Positions 43,237 to 56,976 of a stretch of 64,000 nucleotides of DNA are shown here, one piece after another (the first letter of the stretch is position 1; each line of letters opens with the position of its first letter). Origin of the DNA: Pyricularia pennisetigena (lineage: Eukaryota; Ascomycota; Sordariomycetes; Magnaporthales; Pyriculariaceae); contig NW_021940921.1 of the NCBI RefSeq assembly GCF_004337985.1, forward strand, positions 885,758 to 949,757, in the 5' to 3' direction. The notes under the pieces are model-generated. The model did not search any database. It was not told the DNA's origin and worked only from the letters and a program-made list of their open reading frames with translations. The position numbers were made by a program, and so were the translations under genes.

Positions 43237-46200
43237 CTAGTCTTTCAAAAGCACCTTGAAAGTCTTTCTTTTCCCACCCAGCGTATCGGACCTAAGATAC
43301 GTTCCCAGCAGGGGCGGGAACCCGACAGCCTCGGCCTTGTCGATCCACTCGTCATCGCCAAGGACAGGCAAGGACCCGCGCCGACCAAGAGTCCGCATGC
43401 AGTACGTTCCCAGGTCGGCCAGGTCGACGGCGGCATCGGCCCCGCCGCAGTGGTGGCGGTACCGGACCCCCTCGGCGCCGTCCGCGGCGACGGCAGCGCC
43501 GACCATGTCCTCCGCCACCTCCTCGACCGGCACAAACTGTATCTTGCCGGCGTAGCCCTCGAGCGTCGGCACGGCGCCCAGCGCGATCGAGTACCTGACC
43601 ACGCTGGACACGACGTCCAGCTCCGGCGCGCCGGGCCCGACCAGCGACGCGGTGCGGTGCACCGTGGCGCGCAGCAGGCCGGCCGACGCCGCGGCCATGC
43701 GGTCCAGGAACAGCTCGCCCGCCCACTTGGTGAGCAGGTAGCCCTCGGCGACGTGGGCGGGCGGGTGGCGGCCGAGTGGCTCCTGGGCCAGGTCGCGGCC
43801 CAGAAACGTCGCGACGCCCGCCGTCGACACGAAGTGGATGTGCGCGGGGCGGCGGCGCCGCACCGAGCCCGGCGGCGGGGCGATGGTGCGGTGCACCAGG
43901 GACAGGCGGGCCAGGGCCTTGAGCGAGTCCAAGTTGGCCGCGCGGAGGGTCGCGTACGACTTGAGGAAGGACGTGTCGGCCGCGTTGTGGATGATGACGT
44001 CGGCCGCCGAGAAGACGCTGCTCGCCAGGTCCGGGTCCGCGATGCCGAGATCCGGCTGGGAGAGGTCGCCCGTGTGGATTTGCAGCTTCTTGCCGCCGGC
44101 ACGCGCGGCCTTTGCATGTGCGGCCAGCCGCTCGGGCCGACTGCGCACGGCGACGCAGTGGATTTCCGACACGGCCGGGTGCCGGATCAGGCTCTGCACC
44201 AGGTGACGGCCTAGGAACCCGGCCGCACCCGTTAACGCCACCACAACGCCCCCCTCCAGGGTGCCGTTCGGCTCGGCGGGCGAGATTTCAGTCACTCGAA
44301 GCGCGAGATCCAGCTCGGGCAGAGGCCGCGTCTCGGCGTCCCAGTCGATTCTGCTCCCGGACGGGCCGTTCTTGTCTTGGCGCAAGAACCGCGACATCTG
44401 CGCGAGCGTGGTGTTGTGGAAAAGCTCGCGGAGGGGGACGTCCACTCCATGCTCCACCCTGATGCTCCTCTGCACGCGCGTCAGGAGGATCGAGTTGCCA
44501 CCCATCTGGAAGAAATCGGCCTCGGGGTCCAAGGGCTCGAGCAGATCGGAGTCCGTGGAGGGTGCGCCCAAGGCGTCTTGCCATATCCTCCCCATCTGCT
44601 CGAGGGCCTGCTTGTCGGCTTCGGGGACATGAGCATGGGGTGACACCGGCTCGACGGCAGATGACTCCGGGACGGTCCTCGAACCCAGCTGCACAGGCCA
44701 CGACGCTATGGTTGTACGGTCCTGCTTGCCGTTGGGGGTGAGCGGGAGGGACTTGACGGGAACGATGACGGCCGGCCGCATGTAGTCGGGCAGCGGAAGA
44801 CTTTTCGCGATAGATCGTAACAGTTGGACAGCGCTATCGGTAGAAGTGGATGGAGCGACGACGGCGTGAGCGACGAGGACTTTGGACGTTGATTCGTCCG
44901 CGAGGGTACCGGGACCAAGCGGCCGGCCGTCTGTTCTTCGCACGCTCACGACGACTTCCACGACAGAGCCGCCCGCCCTGTCCATGATGGCTCCCTCGAC
45001 GTGACGAAGGTCCAGTCTCATGCCCCGCAGCTTGATCTGCGTGTCTCCTCTGATGCGGCCTAGCGAGAAAAAGACACCATTCTCGTCCATGTAGCCGTAG
45101 TCGCCGCTCAAGTGGACCTTGTCCCAGCCGCTGACCAGGTGCTCCCGCACGGGGTATGGATCCGGGAGGAAGCGTAGGTCTGTGGGCCCCGACCCGACGT
45201 AGCCCAGCGCGACGCCGCACCCTCCAATGACAAGATGTCCCGGCATGCCAGGCGGCAGGATGTGGCCGTCGACGTCCACCACGCGGACGGTGTAGTTGGG
45301 CATCAGGTTCCCGACGGGCACCGGCCAGAGTCGCTCCACGTCCTCGGCCGTCCTGGCCTGCTGGAAAGATATCTCGTGCGACAGCGGCATCCAGACCTCA
45401 GACGGACCATAGGCGTTGATGACTCTGAGCGAGGGCTTCCCGTGAAGGTGAATCTGCCGGAGAAAAGTGAGTGGGATGGGTTCGCCAACGGCGACGTGCC
45501 AGTGCCAGTTACAGGACGCGAGCTCGCCGGAATCGTCGCTTTGGAGCCAGGCGATGGTCTCACTCGGGGTCGCCACGGTGAGCCTGATACCTCGTTGGAC
45601 GATCGTGCGGGTCAGGGCTCTCGGGTCGCCCCGGATGTCACGGGAGGCGACAACCGCCTTACCCCTGCACGCGAGGCCAAGCAGCACCGTCCACCAAGAG
45701 ACGTCGAAGCTGATGGAGCAGTGCTGGAGCACTGTTAGAGGCTCAGAGGTGAGCTCCGGCCACCTTTGCATCATCCCCTCGATTCCGTTCACCACCACGC
45801 GGTGGGGGATGGAAATACCCTGGTAAAAGCGTGCGGTTACTAGTTAGCATCCGACACGGTACGACTGCACCCCACAAGCCGACTACCACTAACCTTGGGT
45901 TCGCCTGTTGTGCCACTGGTGTACAACAGCATGGCCTCCTGGCTGCTCTTGATGTCTAGGCCGGATGCCTTGTCGAGTGCGGCCGCCGGCGGAGGAACCG
46001 TGTCCAGGGTCGAAATGTCGACGACGTGGCCATCCGGACGGCTTCCGAGCTCGCCGACGAGCGCGGCCGTCGCATGGTGGACAACCACTACGGCGAAATT
46101 TGCAGCCTTTGCAATCCGCGCCAGACGCGGCAGCCCCTGCGAGAGGTCCAGCGGCACGTATGAAGCCCCGGCGCGCCAGATGCCCAGCATGGTCACGACC

Positions 46201-49200
46201 CAGTCGACCGTCGGCTCCTGGAAGAGCCCTACCCTTGATCCCGGGCCTACACCCAGCCGGCTTAGCTCATGGGACAGCGCGATCGATTTGCCTGTCATCT
46301 CGGTCCATGACAGCGTATTGTCGTTTGTGTCGGCAAGCGCGACGGTATCCTGGAGCGATTTGGCAGCGTGATCAAGGCGAGGCAGAATAGACTGGTGCTC
46401 CAGATTCAAGATGAGACCTTTTGTTTAGGGATGGATTTTGGTCAGCAAGCAACAAAACGTGCGGCAACATATAATCATGGGGTGACCTGAATTGACTTGA
46501 CTTGAACTTACCTCGGCCCAGTCGCAGCGCAGCTTCAGCTTCCGCCGCTGCCACCATGCGGGCATCGCCAACAACAGTCTGGCTGTTGGCCTGGGAGAAG
46601 GAGTCGAGCAGTGTCGAATACAGTTCCAAAAGCCTGGCCGTCTCCTCCGCCGTGTAAAGCCCCTGCTGGGCGTGAAGCTGCAGCAAAGCATCTCCGGCCG
46701 GCGTGTCGATGACGTCGAGCATTATGTCGTAGGGCGTCTTGCTGAGCAGGTACCGTTTACCTTGCACCCACCCCTTGCGGCCGGGAAAGGGCAGCTTCTC
46801 CGTCACCCTCTTGTAGTCGATAAACACCTGGAACAGGGGGCTGTAGCTGGAGCTTTTGGGCGTGTTGACCTCCTCCATGACCAGCTCGATGGGGACGGAA
46901 GCGTTGCCCATGGCCGCGAGGACCACGGCGCGGGTCTCGGAGAGCAGCTTGTAGAGGCGTGTGTCGCGCGGCGGGGTGCGGAGAAGCAGCGGCACCATGT
47001 TGAGGAAGTTTCCGACGGCCGCCTCTGCGCCCGGGAGGTGCAGGCTGCCGCGGTTGCCGTCGGCCATGCCCATGGTGACGTGTTGGACGTCGGCCAGTCT
47101 CGACACCAGAACCTGCAGCGCGGCAGTGTAGACGTGGAATGGCGTCACGCCGGCGTCCCGGCAGAGGGACCGCATGCACTGGGCGGTGGCTGCCGAGACG
47201 CGTCTCGATTCAACGTGTGCTTTGTAGGCGATGCGTTCCGGCCGAGCTCTGCTCGTACTGGATGGGGACGCGTGCAAGATGGGCAGGGGCTCGTGGAAGG
47301 TTGGGTTTTCGGCAAATAGACGGCTCCAAAAGGCCAGCTCGTCGGCCCACTGCTTGCCCTGTACCTGCTGGTTCTGCTCGTAAAGGGCGAGATCTGGTTG
47401 CTGAACGGCAGGAGGATCGATGACTTCGCCCGAGTAGAGCTGGAGCAGCTCCTTCACCAGAATGGCCATACTGAACGAATCCATATTTATGTGATGGTAC
47501 GCAATCAGGAGATGATGAAGCTTCGGCGAAAGCGACACGAGAACCATCCTCACCAGCTCCCCCGTCTCGAGGTTGAAGTGTTGATGGTGGAGTTCTCTGT
47601 ACAGCTTGTCGATCTCGTCTCCGGTTCCCACCTCTCTCGTCTCGAGCTGCAACGTGCTCCGCTTCAGAATGACCTGCTGAGGGACGTCCAAAGTCGGGCT
47701 GGTGCGTATGAACGCCGTGCGCAAAGCCTCGTGCCTCGCCCCAAGCAGGCCGACGGCTCTGGCAAGGGCAGCGGTATCCAGCTCAGCCCTGATCTCGATG
47801 TCGTTCACCACGTTGCAGACCGTGGGCGTTGGGCTGAGGTTGCTCATTAGCCAGAATCGCTTCTGGCCGTAGGACATGTCGATCGTTTTTTCGAATCGAG
47901 CCTCTGGAGTTGACTCTTGCGTGGGATACCGGGCTATGGAAGAGTCGAGGCCGATTTTGTCTTGCTCGACATTCTCCTCAAGGAGTGCTTGTTTGAGGCT
48001 AATATCGGGCGTCGAAGCTGACATCTCCGTGGTGGAGGCCGGTGTGGCTTGGCCGCCCGATGATGAGGGCGAACATGAGTTTTTCATGGGCTCCTCCTCC
48101 TCCTCCTCGTCGTCCTCCAACTCTTGCTCCTCGCCGCTGTTCCTTGAAGGTTTCTTGACGGGTGGCTCTGCCGGCTTGGGCTCCTTGAGCGCAGATGCTG
48201 GGACGGCGTCTTCGTTGGAGTCTTTGTCGAGAGACGGTGTCAAGCTCTCCGGCAGAGCAGCCAAAATAAAATCAACCACGTCACCAAAACTCGTGTCGGC
48301 AAGGATCTTGAACACGGGCATGTCGACCTCGAACTCTCTAAAGACCCAGGTGCGCAGCTCCACGGCCACCAGGGAGTCGACGCCCAGGCTGGACGTGCTT
48401 CGTGTCGAGAAGGCATCCAAGTCGCCCGCGACCTCGTCGCCGACCTGCAGCATGTATATCATCTTTTTGAAGACGGCGGCCGACACGATTCGCGCCAGGT
48501 CGCCAACCGTCCTGGAGCGCTTCAGCAGGTCTCGCGTCTTTTCGGCCTGCTTCTCCGACACGGGATCCTGCGCTTTGCGCCTGGCGACGGCGCGACTCCT
48601 GGCCACCATGTGAGAGAACCGGGGGTTCGAGACCCAGTCGGGCTGGAACTCTGCGGTCGGCGGCGGCACGTTGAGCCCGGTGACGACCTCGTGGCCGCCG
48701 AGAGCCTGCCCCGGCCGCCCGGCCAGTATGCCGTGGGCAAAGGCCATGCAAAAGTCCCGCTCCGACATCTTGGCGAACCCGGCCCCGACCATCTGCTTGA
48801 GCGTCTGCTCTTTCACCTCGCGCGCCATGTACCCCGTGCCCATGACGGCGCCGATGTCGACCACGCTGGCCGCCAGGCCCCTCGCGCGCCGCTGCGCCGC
48901 CAGCCCGACGAGGAACATGTTTGCGGCGTCGTAGTTGGCCTGGCCGCGGTTGCCCAGCACGCACGAGAGCGACGAGATGAGCACGAAGAAGTCCAGCGGG
49001 ACCGAGTCGAAGATGCCGTCTAGCAGGATGCTGCCCAGCACCTTGGGTCTCAGAACCCGTACCATCTGGTCGTACGTCATGTTTTCGAGCGACACGTCGG
49101 CGAGCACCATGGCGCCGTTGGCCACGCCTGCGATGGGCGGCCAGTCCGGGGATTCGCCCAAGTCTTTGATGAGCTTCTCCAACGATGACTTGTCGGTGAT

Positions 49201-52200
49201 GTCGTTGGCGATTCCCTCGATCCTGACTCCCCGCTTCGCGTAGCTTGCAATCAACTCTTGTTCAACTCCCGGGTTGCGGCTCGTCAGCACAATGTACCTA
49301 GCCCCCTGGCCAACCATGTACTCGGCCAGCGAAGATCCGAGGCCACCCTTGCCGCCCAGGCCCAGGAGCAAGTATGTCCTATCGCCCCTGAGCAGGGGCC
49401 GGACGCCATCGAGTGGCCGAGCCGTGGCTGTGAGCGGGGTGGGCGATCTGGCGGTCCAGTCGATCACGGAGAGCCCTGTCGGGGTGGACCGTCTGCTCTT
49501 TTCCAGGTATTCCTGCAGAGAAAGGAGATGCACAGATCCCTGACCCTGCCCATGCGACGGCGTGTCTTTTAGTTTTTGGGCATGAGCCATGACGGCGTCG
49601 TGCAGCATGCAATCCAATACTGACTGTGATCCCGGCCTCGATTCGCCGTGTGAGACAGACTGCAAAACATGGGCATCTCGCAACAGGTCAGCAATCAACC
49701 TCGTCCTCGCTCGAGCAAGCTCGGGCTGTGACCCTTGGAGAAAGCTGCTGAGAGTCTGTCCCCCAGAAGTGCTAGCAGTCGGATCCGAGCAGACGAAAAT
49801 TCCTTGGACGTTGGAAGACGCAGATAACCCAAGAGCCTTTTTGATTACCGAGCAGCTGGCGTGCATGTCGACAAATGCAAAGGAATCAGGTGCCGAGGCT
49901 ACCTTTTCCGGGGATGTGGTGGCGCAGACAATGGTCCAGGAGCCCGACTGCGTGGCAGCCCGGCCAAGCAGCCTAGCGAGAGTGGCATCGGGCTCCAAGA
50001 CAAGAAAGGTCCTCTTGGACTTTTGTTGATAGCCGTGCTTGATCGGCCGAGAGTCGCGGCCCGCCTCGCTCGCAATCAGAGACGCCAAAACATGAGCTGC
50101 AACGTCGCGCAAACGAGACGGAGTGGCGTCTCTGGAGATAGATACGGGCCCAGAAAGCGCAGTGATGACCGATCCCATGCGGTCGGACAAGACCATCTCA
50201 ATGCTCCGCTCAGCGGACTCGGCAGATTGAACCGGCAGCCCAGCGCTGATATTCCACGTGCAGCCTCCAGGCTGAAGAGCCAGCGGAACAGAATACAGCG
50301 GGCTGATCTCGTGGGCGCCCGGACGGTCAAAGCTGCGTGGTGCAGCTTGGGCGCGGAGGAGGAACCGAGACGTAAACTCGCCTTCTTCCTCGTCCCAGTC
50401 GTCGTAAACCTCATAGTCGCCAGCCGGGTCAGCCGGCTCAGATATGAGGCGTCTCGCAGAATTATATGCGTGGTTGAAGTGCCGGTGCGGCTGGATTCGC
50501 GACACCAAGAGGCGGCCCTGCTGGTCCACGGCAAGCTCGGGCTCGCGGCTCCAGAGCAGGTTCGTGTTCTGCCTCTCGAGCGCAGAGTGAACAACCAGAC
50601 GCAAGAGGTGGTCCATCACAGCTTTGGCATCGGGGGCAGTGGTCGGAAAGTCGATGAACTGAATCGCCACTTGCCGATATTCCATAATCAGTGCCCGGCC
50701 GAGACCCACCGAGGCGAGAGCGTACGGTCGTCGGCCGTTACGTGCCCCGTGCGTCAGCCAGAGGATGTGATCGGGAGACCGTCTCAACAGCTCCTTGAGG
50801 CCGTGGAAGGCATCTTGCCTGATGTCTTGAAGGAGCGGCTGTTCATCAAGGTCAGCTAGGTAGAGTACCGTCAACCTCGAGCCATCAGCGTGATCGCCTG
50901 TCTCTCGGGACCCGCCATTTTTGCGTGGACTGAACAGCGGCTGCTCTGACTGGGCGCGCCGCATGAAACCTCCGAGACCGTCGGTGACCACGACCTGGGA
51001 CGCCGAGAACGGCTGCAACATGCGACGCAGCTCCTCGGCTAGAGCCACATTCTGAGGTGAGGATCCAGCAACAATAAGCAAGCTGGACATGCTGGACAGC
51101 TCCGACGGCGCCTGTGCGGACGGCTCCAGGAGCAGTCTCAGGTCGTCATCGACCGCCCGCGAGACCAGAACCCCGTATGGCCAAGGCAGGAGGTCGAGCT
51201 CGGGCGTCTTGTCTTGGACGCCCGTGAAGCCGGTGAGCATGAGCAGACGATGCCACTCGGCGGACGACACGCACGGCGACCACGGCCTGCCGGACTCGGC
51301 CCCGAGCCACCAGCCCTCCAGGCCGCCCATGGTCAACCCGAGCCTCAGGGTGTCGTTGCTCGTCATCTCCAGCAGCACCAGGAAGCCGCCGGGCCTCAGC
51401 AGGCGACGCGCGTTCCGCAGCGTGCTTTCCAGGTCCGCCGTGGCGTGCAGCACAAAGGACGCGAGCACCACGTCGTGCGCCTGCTCCCGGAACCCTTGCT
51501 CCTCGACCGGGTCGCGCTCGATGTCGAGCGTGCGGAAGCTCATGCGCCCGCTCTCCACGAACCCCGAGAAGACCGACCTGGCCTTGTCGAAGAAGCCAGA
51601 CGAGACGTCCGTGAAGGTGTAGTGCCCGAAGCGGTCGGGGATGCGGTCGAGGATGCGCTTCGTGGCGCCGCCTGTGCCCGCGCCGATCTCGAGAATGGAT
51701 GCGTCCGGGTGCACAAAGGTGATTTGCTCAACGACCCTCGAGAGGAATTCCGAAAACGGCTTGACGCCCAGCGTTTCCTCGTACGATCTGTCCAGCATGC
51801 CGTCGTGCATCATGTGCTGCAGGATCATGGTCTCGCCTCTTACGGCGGCGCCAAGGTTCTCCCCGACGGCGCGCATCAACTGCACGTCAATGACGTCCAT
51901 ATGCCGGTCCATCAGTTCCCTCACTGTCTCGTACGTGTCCTGAGAATGCTCGGCCTTGACGTAGGGCTGCCTGCCGGCCGCAACCTCTCGGCTGACGTGG
52001 CGGGCGTAGTCCATCAGTTTGCGATGGTGCCATTTTGCTTTCGCCTCCTGATCGGGCGTGATTTCGTCTGCCAGACGCTTGAGGTAAAAGTGCGCGATGC
52101 GGTCCAGCAGCCAGCCGAGTTTGGTCTCTTCGTCGGTGGCCCGCGCAACAGTCGTGCCGTCCGCGAGGGTCATGGCAAGCGTGCAGTCGGTAAAGATGGC

Positions 52201-55200
52201 CCCCTCCACGGGCTCGAGGAACATTTGCACGTCGTCGTCCGCCGCCGCCGTGGCCAACGGGGCCAGGAGCACACCCTCGGCCCTGACCAGGCCGCTGCTC
52301 CCATCCGGCGTGAAGATGCCCACGTCGCCACCGAGCCCCTTCTGAGGCTGGCCTGAGAAGCTCGGGTCTCGGGTGATGGTCGCCTCGATGGCGTAGCGCG
52401 TCGTGGCCGGCTTGGTCTTTCGGACCGCCTCGACGTCCATCACGATCCGCTCGATGGCTATGGGGACGTGCAAGGACCAGAGACGGCCGTCGCCCGGACA
52501 GGAATATGCCAGGAGTATGGCCTGGAACAATGCGTCCAGAGGCCCCGGGTGCAGCAGGAAGTCCTTTTCGGACCGGTGCAGGAGATCAGGCGTGGGGAGG
52601 TTCAGCCCTGCTTGGGCGTATCCCAACTTTCGCCTTGCCGATGTGACTGCCCTGAAAAAGTCGGTGTATTGGTAGCCGATCTGATTCAACTCCTGATAAA
52701 AGCCCTCCTCATCTACCGGGACTAGCAGCGCCGGTGGCGGCTGTTGGGGACACAATAACGGCCGGTCTTGCCCCGTCTCTTGCTGGTCAAACATGGTGAT
52801 CAACACGGAGCCGCTGCAGTTCAACGCGGCATCGGTGGAGGTGGTTCCGAACAAACAAGATCGGACGCGAAATCTTGCCTCCAGGACGGCATTCCCGTCA
52901 ACTCCATCTAGGCGATCCCGGTTGATGGTCAGGGTTGTGTACACCTCGACGCCCCCCGAGGCCGAATCATCATCAAATACAATGGCTTTGCCAACCCAAA
53001 CATCTCTAAACTCGATCGCCTTGACGTCCCTGTTCATCTCGCCAGCGACATGTAGAGCCGCGTCGATGGCCGCAGCCACGTATGCAGCAGCGGGGTAGAT
53101 GACCTGGCCTTGCAAGCGGTGGCCGCGGAGCCAAGGGAGGTCGACCAGCCGGAGCAGGTTGTGCCAGGCCAGGTCGGTCTCGGAAGATTCGGGGGATAGC
53201 GTCCCCAGGAGGGGGTGCGCGGGTTTTGATCGCGTGCGCAGGGCTCTGGACCGTCGAGACTCGTGCCAGAACGTTCGGGAATGGTCCCACGGATAGCTGG
53301 GGAGGTTGCGTGCGGGTCTCGGGCGTTTGCCCTCAGAATCCAGTCGGTACACCACGCTTTGGAACCGGCCCACGTCCGTGCCGTCAGCTGCGCCGTGGGC
53401 CAGCAGCGTCCCCATGCACCGCATCAGGCAGATGCTGTCGTCCTGGCTCCTTGTAAGGACGTCGGTGTAGGGTATCTGGAGGCGGCCGGTACTGGTTCCG
53501 CCTCCCGTTGCCGCCGACAGGGACGCGAGTATGTCCTCGAACGGCCCGCGCAGGGCACCATGAGGTCCAAGACCGACAGCCATGGTGAACGGGTGCAGTG
53601 CAGACGCTTGGGCGGTCACGGCGGACTCGACTGCGCCAGCAAAAAGAACGGTCTGCGCCATGTTGGTGGCCCAGTACTCGCAATCCACCTCGGTCATGAC
53701 CTGCTGCTGCCCAGCGGTTCCTTTGTGCACCGACGAATACCAGGTGGTGCCGCGGCTGCCGTCCTGAGGCGCGGGTCGCGCCGCGCCGACGCCCGCCCCC
53801 TGCAGCGACGCGACATACGGAGCCAGACACGGCCGCATGTGGTGCGAGTGATAAGCCTGATCGACGCGCAGGAGCCGCGCGAACTTGCCGTCCGCGACGA
53901 GGAGCTCCTTGGCCTCCAGGATGGCGTCCTCGTCGCCCGACAACGTGACGCTCGTCGGCGAGTTGTGCGCAGCCACCGCGATCCGACCCCGGAACTGCGT
54001 CAAGCCCACCAGGCTGCCGGCTTCGGCGAAGCTTATCCCCGCCGCCATCATGGCCCCGCCGTTCTGCTTCTTGCCCGCCAGCCGAGAGCTGTGCAGGCCG
54101 CGGTAGTATGCCACAACCATTGCGTCGCGCGCAGACAACAAACCCGCCGCGTACGCCGCCGCGATCTCCCCGGAGCTGTGACCTACCACGGCGGAAAACC
54201 GGACGCCGCCGGCCGCCAGCAGGTCGACCTGGATGATCTGGAGCGCCGTGCATAGGGGCTGGGAAAACTGCGCCAGGTCGAGGTTCGACCCTTGGACCTT
54301 GGTCAGTTCGTCCCGCAGCGACCAAGACGGGACGTGTTCGGCCGGAAGATCTTGGAGATAGCCCTCTAGCTCCGCCACCCTCCGCCGTACGAAGGGGATG
54401 TCTTCAATGACGTGTCTTGCCATGCCTGGCCACTGGGCTCCTTGGCCTGCAAAGACGCCGAGTATGCGTGGTGCGGGTCCGCCGTTCTTGGCTTCAGACA
54501 CGGTGGCGGTCGGTTGCCATTTCGGGTCGTTTGCCGCGTCCCGAATCTTGTTTGCCAGGTCGTCGAGCCCTCGTGCTGCAAACACTGCTCTGCACGACAA
54601 GACCGACCGTCTCGAGTTGAGCGTGAAGGCGAGGTCGTGAGCCGTAAGATCTTGGGGCACCTGCTCGGGGGAGAGGAAATCGGCAAACTGCGCCAGCATC
54701 CGCTTGAGGGAAGGTTTTGTGGCGGCCGAAAACATAAACGGCAGCGGATCGGATTCTTGAGCACCTCGTGTGCCTTGTGGGAACTGATAACTCTCGATAA
54801 TTGCATGTGCATTCTTGCGTCGTGTGTCAATACATTTTTTTTTTTTTTTCTGGTTATTGTCATGGTCATCGGGGGGTTTGATTATTGTCTATCACTCACT
54901 GTTCCGCCAAACCCAAATGAGTTCACACTTGCGCGTCTAGGAGAAACTCCTGTGGCAGGCCAGGGGACGGGCTTGCCCACGGGTATTTCCAGCCCGTGAT
55001 ACAGCGGCTCGATGGCGGGATTAAGCTCTTCGAAGAGCAGATTCGGCGGTATGAGGCCTTCCTGTATGGCTAGCGAAGCCTTGATCAGCCCGGCTATCCC
55101 GGCCGTTGCTTCGGTGTGGCCTATGACGGTTTTGATCGACCCGACATATAACGGGGGCCGGCCGGGGCCATCATCGATGACGTGCCTCCCCAGTGCCTCG

Positions 55201-56457
55201 TGGACAGCTCGTGCCTCGAGCGGGTCACCAGTCGGTGTGCCAGTCCCGTGGCACTCGAAAAATTGCGGTCGGTCCGAACGCCTTCTCAGGTCGAGCCCAG
55301 CTCGTCTGTATGTGTCTTGTATCAGAGCAATTTGCGCTTTGGGGTTCGGCACCGTGATACCACCCGTGGCCCCGTCCTGATTAATCCCCGTCTCCCGAAT
55401 GACGCTTTCTATCCTGTCTCCATCCGCAATTGCTTGGCTGAGCTTCTTTAATATCACGGCAGCCACGCCATCTCCGCTGGAAAAGGTCCGTAAGTTCTGG
55501 GCACAGCCAAGTTTGAGGGAACAATGAAACAAGCACATTGTTTTTGACGTTGACTAGTTGAATAATTTACTAACCGTCCGTAGCCGTCTGCCGACACATC
55601 CCACATCCTGCAACGTCCAGTGGGAGAAAGCATGTGAAATGAGCTCTCCACAATGTATGGCTCAGGCCCAAGTAGCATGTTGACGCCGGCTGCGACGGCA
55701 ACTCGTGAAGCTCCTGACCGTAGGGCCTGGACGGCTTGATGAACGGCAACGAGCGAGGAGGAACATGCTGTATCTATTGTCATACTCGCACCCCGCCAAT
55801 CGAAAATGTAGGAGATACGGTTTGAGGCAATAGACCGGCCTGTGCCCGTTGAAAAATACTACGGCACAAAAATCACCCTCCGTGATGGTGCTGGTAAGTA
55901 AACAATTCTCTGTGGCAAGCTCGGTATAATCAAAAGCAGAGATGCAAGAAGAAAAAAAAAAAAAAAATAAAGCCAGGGTCTCGAGGAGAATTCCAACCAC
56001 TCACCCTCGGCGTCGTGTTCAGTTCACGGTAGTGAACATCACTATACTCCTCGTTGACCAGCCCAACGTAGACCGCCGTGTCGGACCCGCGCAGCGCCTG
56101 CACGCTGTGGCCGCCAGACTCGAGGGCTTCATAAACGCATTCCGTCAGGAGCCGCTGTTGCGGATCGATGGCCGACGCCTCGCCGGCCGCGACGTTGAAA
56201 AAGCTCGCATCCCAGGCCGCGAGATCCTCCGAGATGGTGTACGAGTGCCGTACGTTGCTGTGGCCGCCGTATTCGCCGTCCGGGTGGTAAAAGCCGTCGG
56301 CGTTGAACCGCGTCGGCGGGATCGGGGCCAAGACGTCCCTTGGAGAGCGCAGGAGGTCCCAAAGCTTGGAGGGCGTGGACGCGCCGCCTGGGAATCGAAA
56401 CCCCGTGCCCACGATGGCGATCGGCTCTTGGGGTTGTGGCTCTGTCGCCGAGTCCAT
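43237..56457 (-). CDS. Highly-reducing PKS-NRPS hybrid synthase (KS-AT-DH-MT-KR-ACP-C-A-T-R), six exons
   Basis: Exons 5' to 3': 56005-56457, 55575-55858, 54900-55476, 46512-54813, 45894-46417 and 43237-45819. All are in phase, giving 4240 residues. The start [20 protein letters not shown] opens the [55 protein letters not shown] near 650. DH from about 970: [11 protein letters not shown] and [23 protein letters not shown] near 1475. [11 protein letters not shown] near 2250, with [33 protein letters not shown] near 2585. C: HHINMDS near 2880. [32 protein letters not shown] near 3820. R: TGAAGFLG near 3915, STAG, and YLLTK near 4075. No ER Rossmann motif is recognisable between MT and KR. By family it builds a C-methylated polyketide, condenses it with one amino acid and releases it through the R domain. 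Every active-site motif listed is present. Confidence 0.93.
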
Positions 56458-56702
56458 GGTTTTCCGGCTAGTGCTACGTAAGGGTGTGTATTTTACTGTC
56501 AATATGCCGATGTGCGAATTTGCATGAGTGTTGCCTCCAAGGCCTGTAAAACAAAGTCTGGACTTCTTCTATACAGTAACTACTAGGTGCATGTGACAGA
56601 ATAAACAAAGATCAGGCGAAAGGGATTCCGCTACGCTCAAGTTGGAACTTGGCAAATACTATGATGGGTCATTTAAAGAAACGCCTGACCCACTAAAACA
56701 AA
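56458..56702. promoter_or_regulatory. PKS-NRPS upstream region
   Basis: The 245 bases between the synthase ATG and MITE copy B are the proximal promoter by position. No certain TATA box or factor site is identified. Confidence 0.35.
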
Positions 56703-56976
56703 CAGCATCTGTCCAAACAGAACGCAACGATCCCAAAATCACCCCAAGTCGCCATTTCTTTTTTCAACTTTTGGTTGCTTATATTTATTTATATTTACAA
56801 CTAGAGTTAATGATGGAGTGTTAATATTTAAAATATAGTAGGATATAAGCTTTTGTTTTTTTATTTAACAGTTTCTCTATTTGCAGACATTTTGGATTAA
56901 TTAAATTATTTACTGTTGAAAACCGCGTGTTTTGGTGTGATCTTGGGACCGTTACATTGTTTTTGAACAGGTGCTG
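56703..56976. mobile_element. 274-bp MITE, copy B, in the synthase upstream region
   Basis: The left end CAGCATCTGTCCAAACAGAA (56703 onward) and the reverse complement of the right end, CAGCACCTGTTCAAAAACAA (ending at 56976), are imperfect inverted repeats of about 55 bases, and both match copy A at 26804-27240. Differences from copy A are mainly transitions. The interior is AT-rich. It lies about 250 bases upstream of the PKS-NRPS start codon. Confidence 0.82.

Noticed and set aside
43222..44214. Plus-strand frame of 330 codons
   Set aside because: Antisense to the reductase domain of the PKS-NRPS; Arg-rich composition and no motif.
49861..52356. Several long plus-strand frames (332 and 380 codons)
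   Set aside because: Antisense shadows of the MT and KR regions of the synthase.
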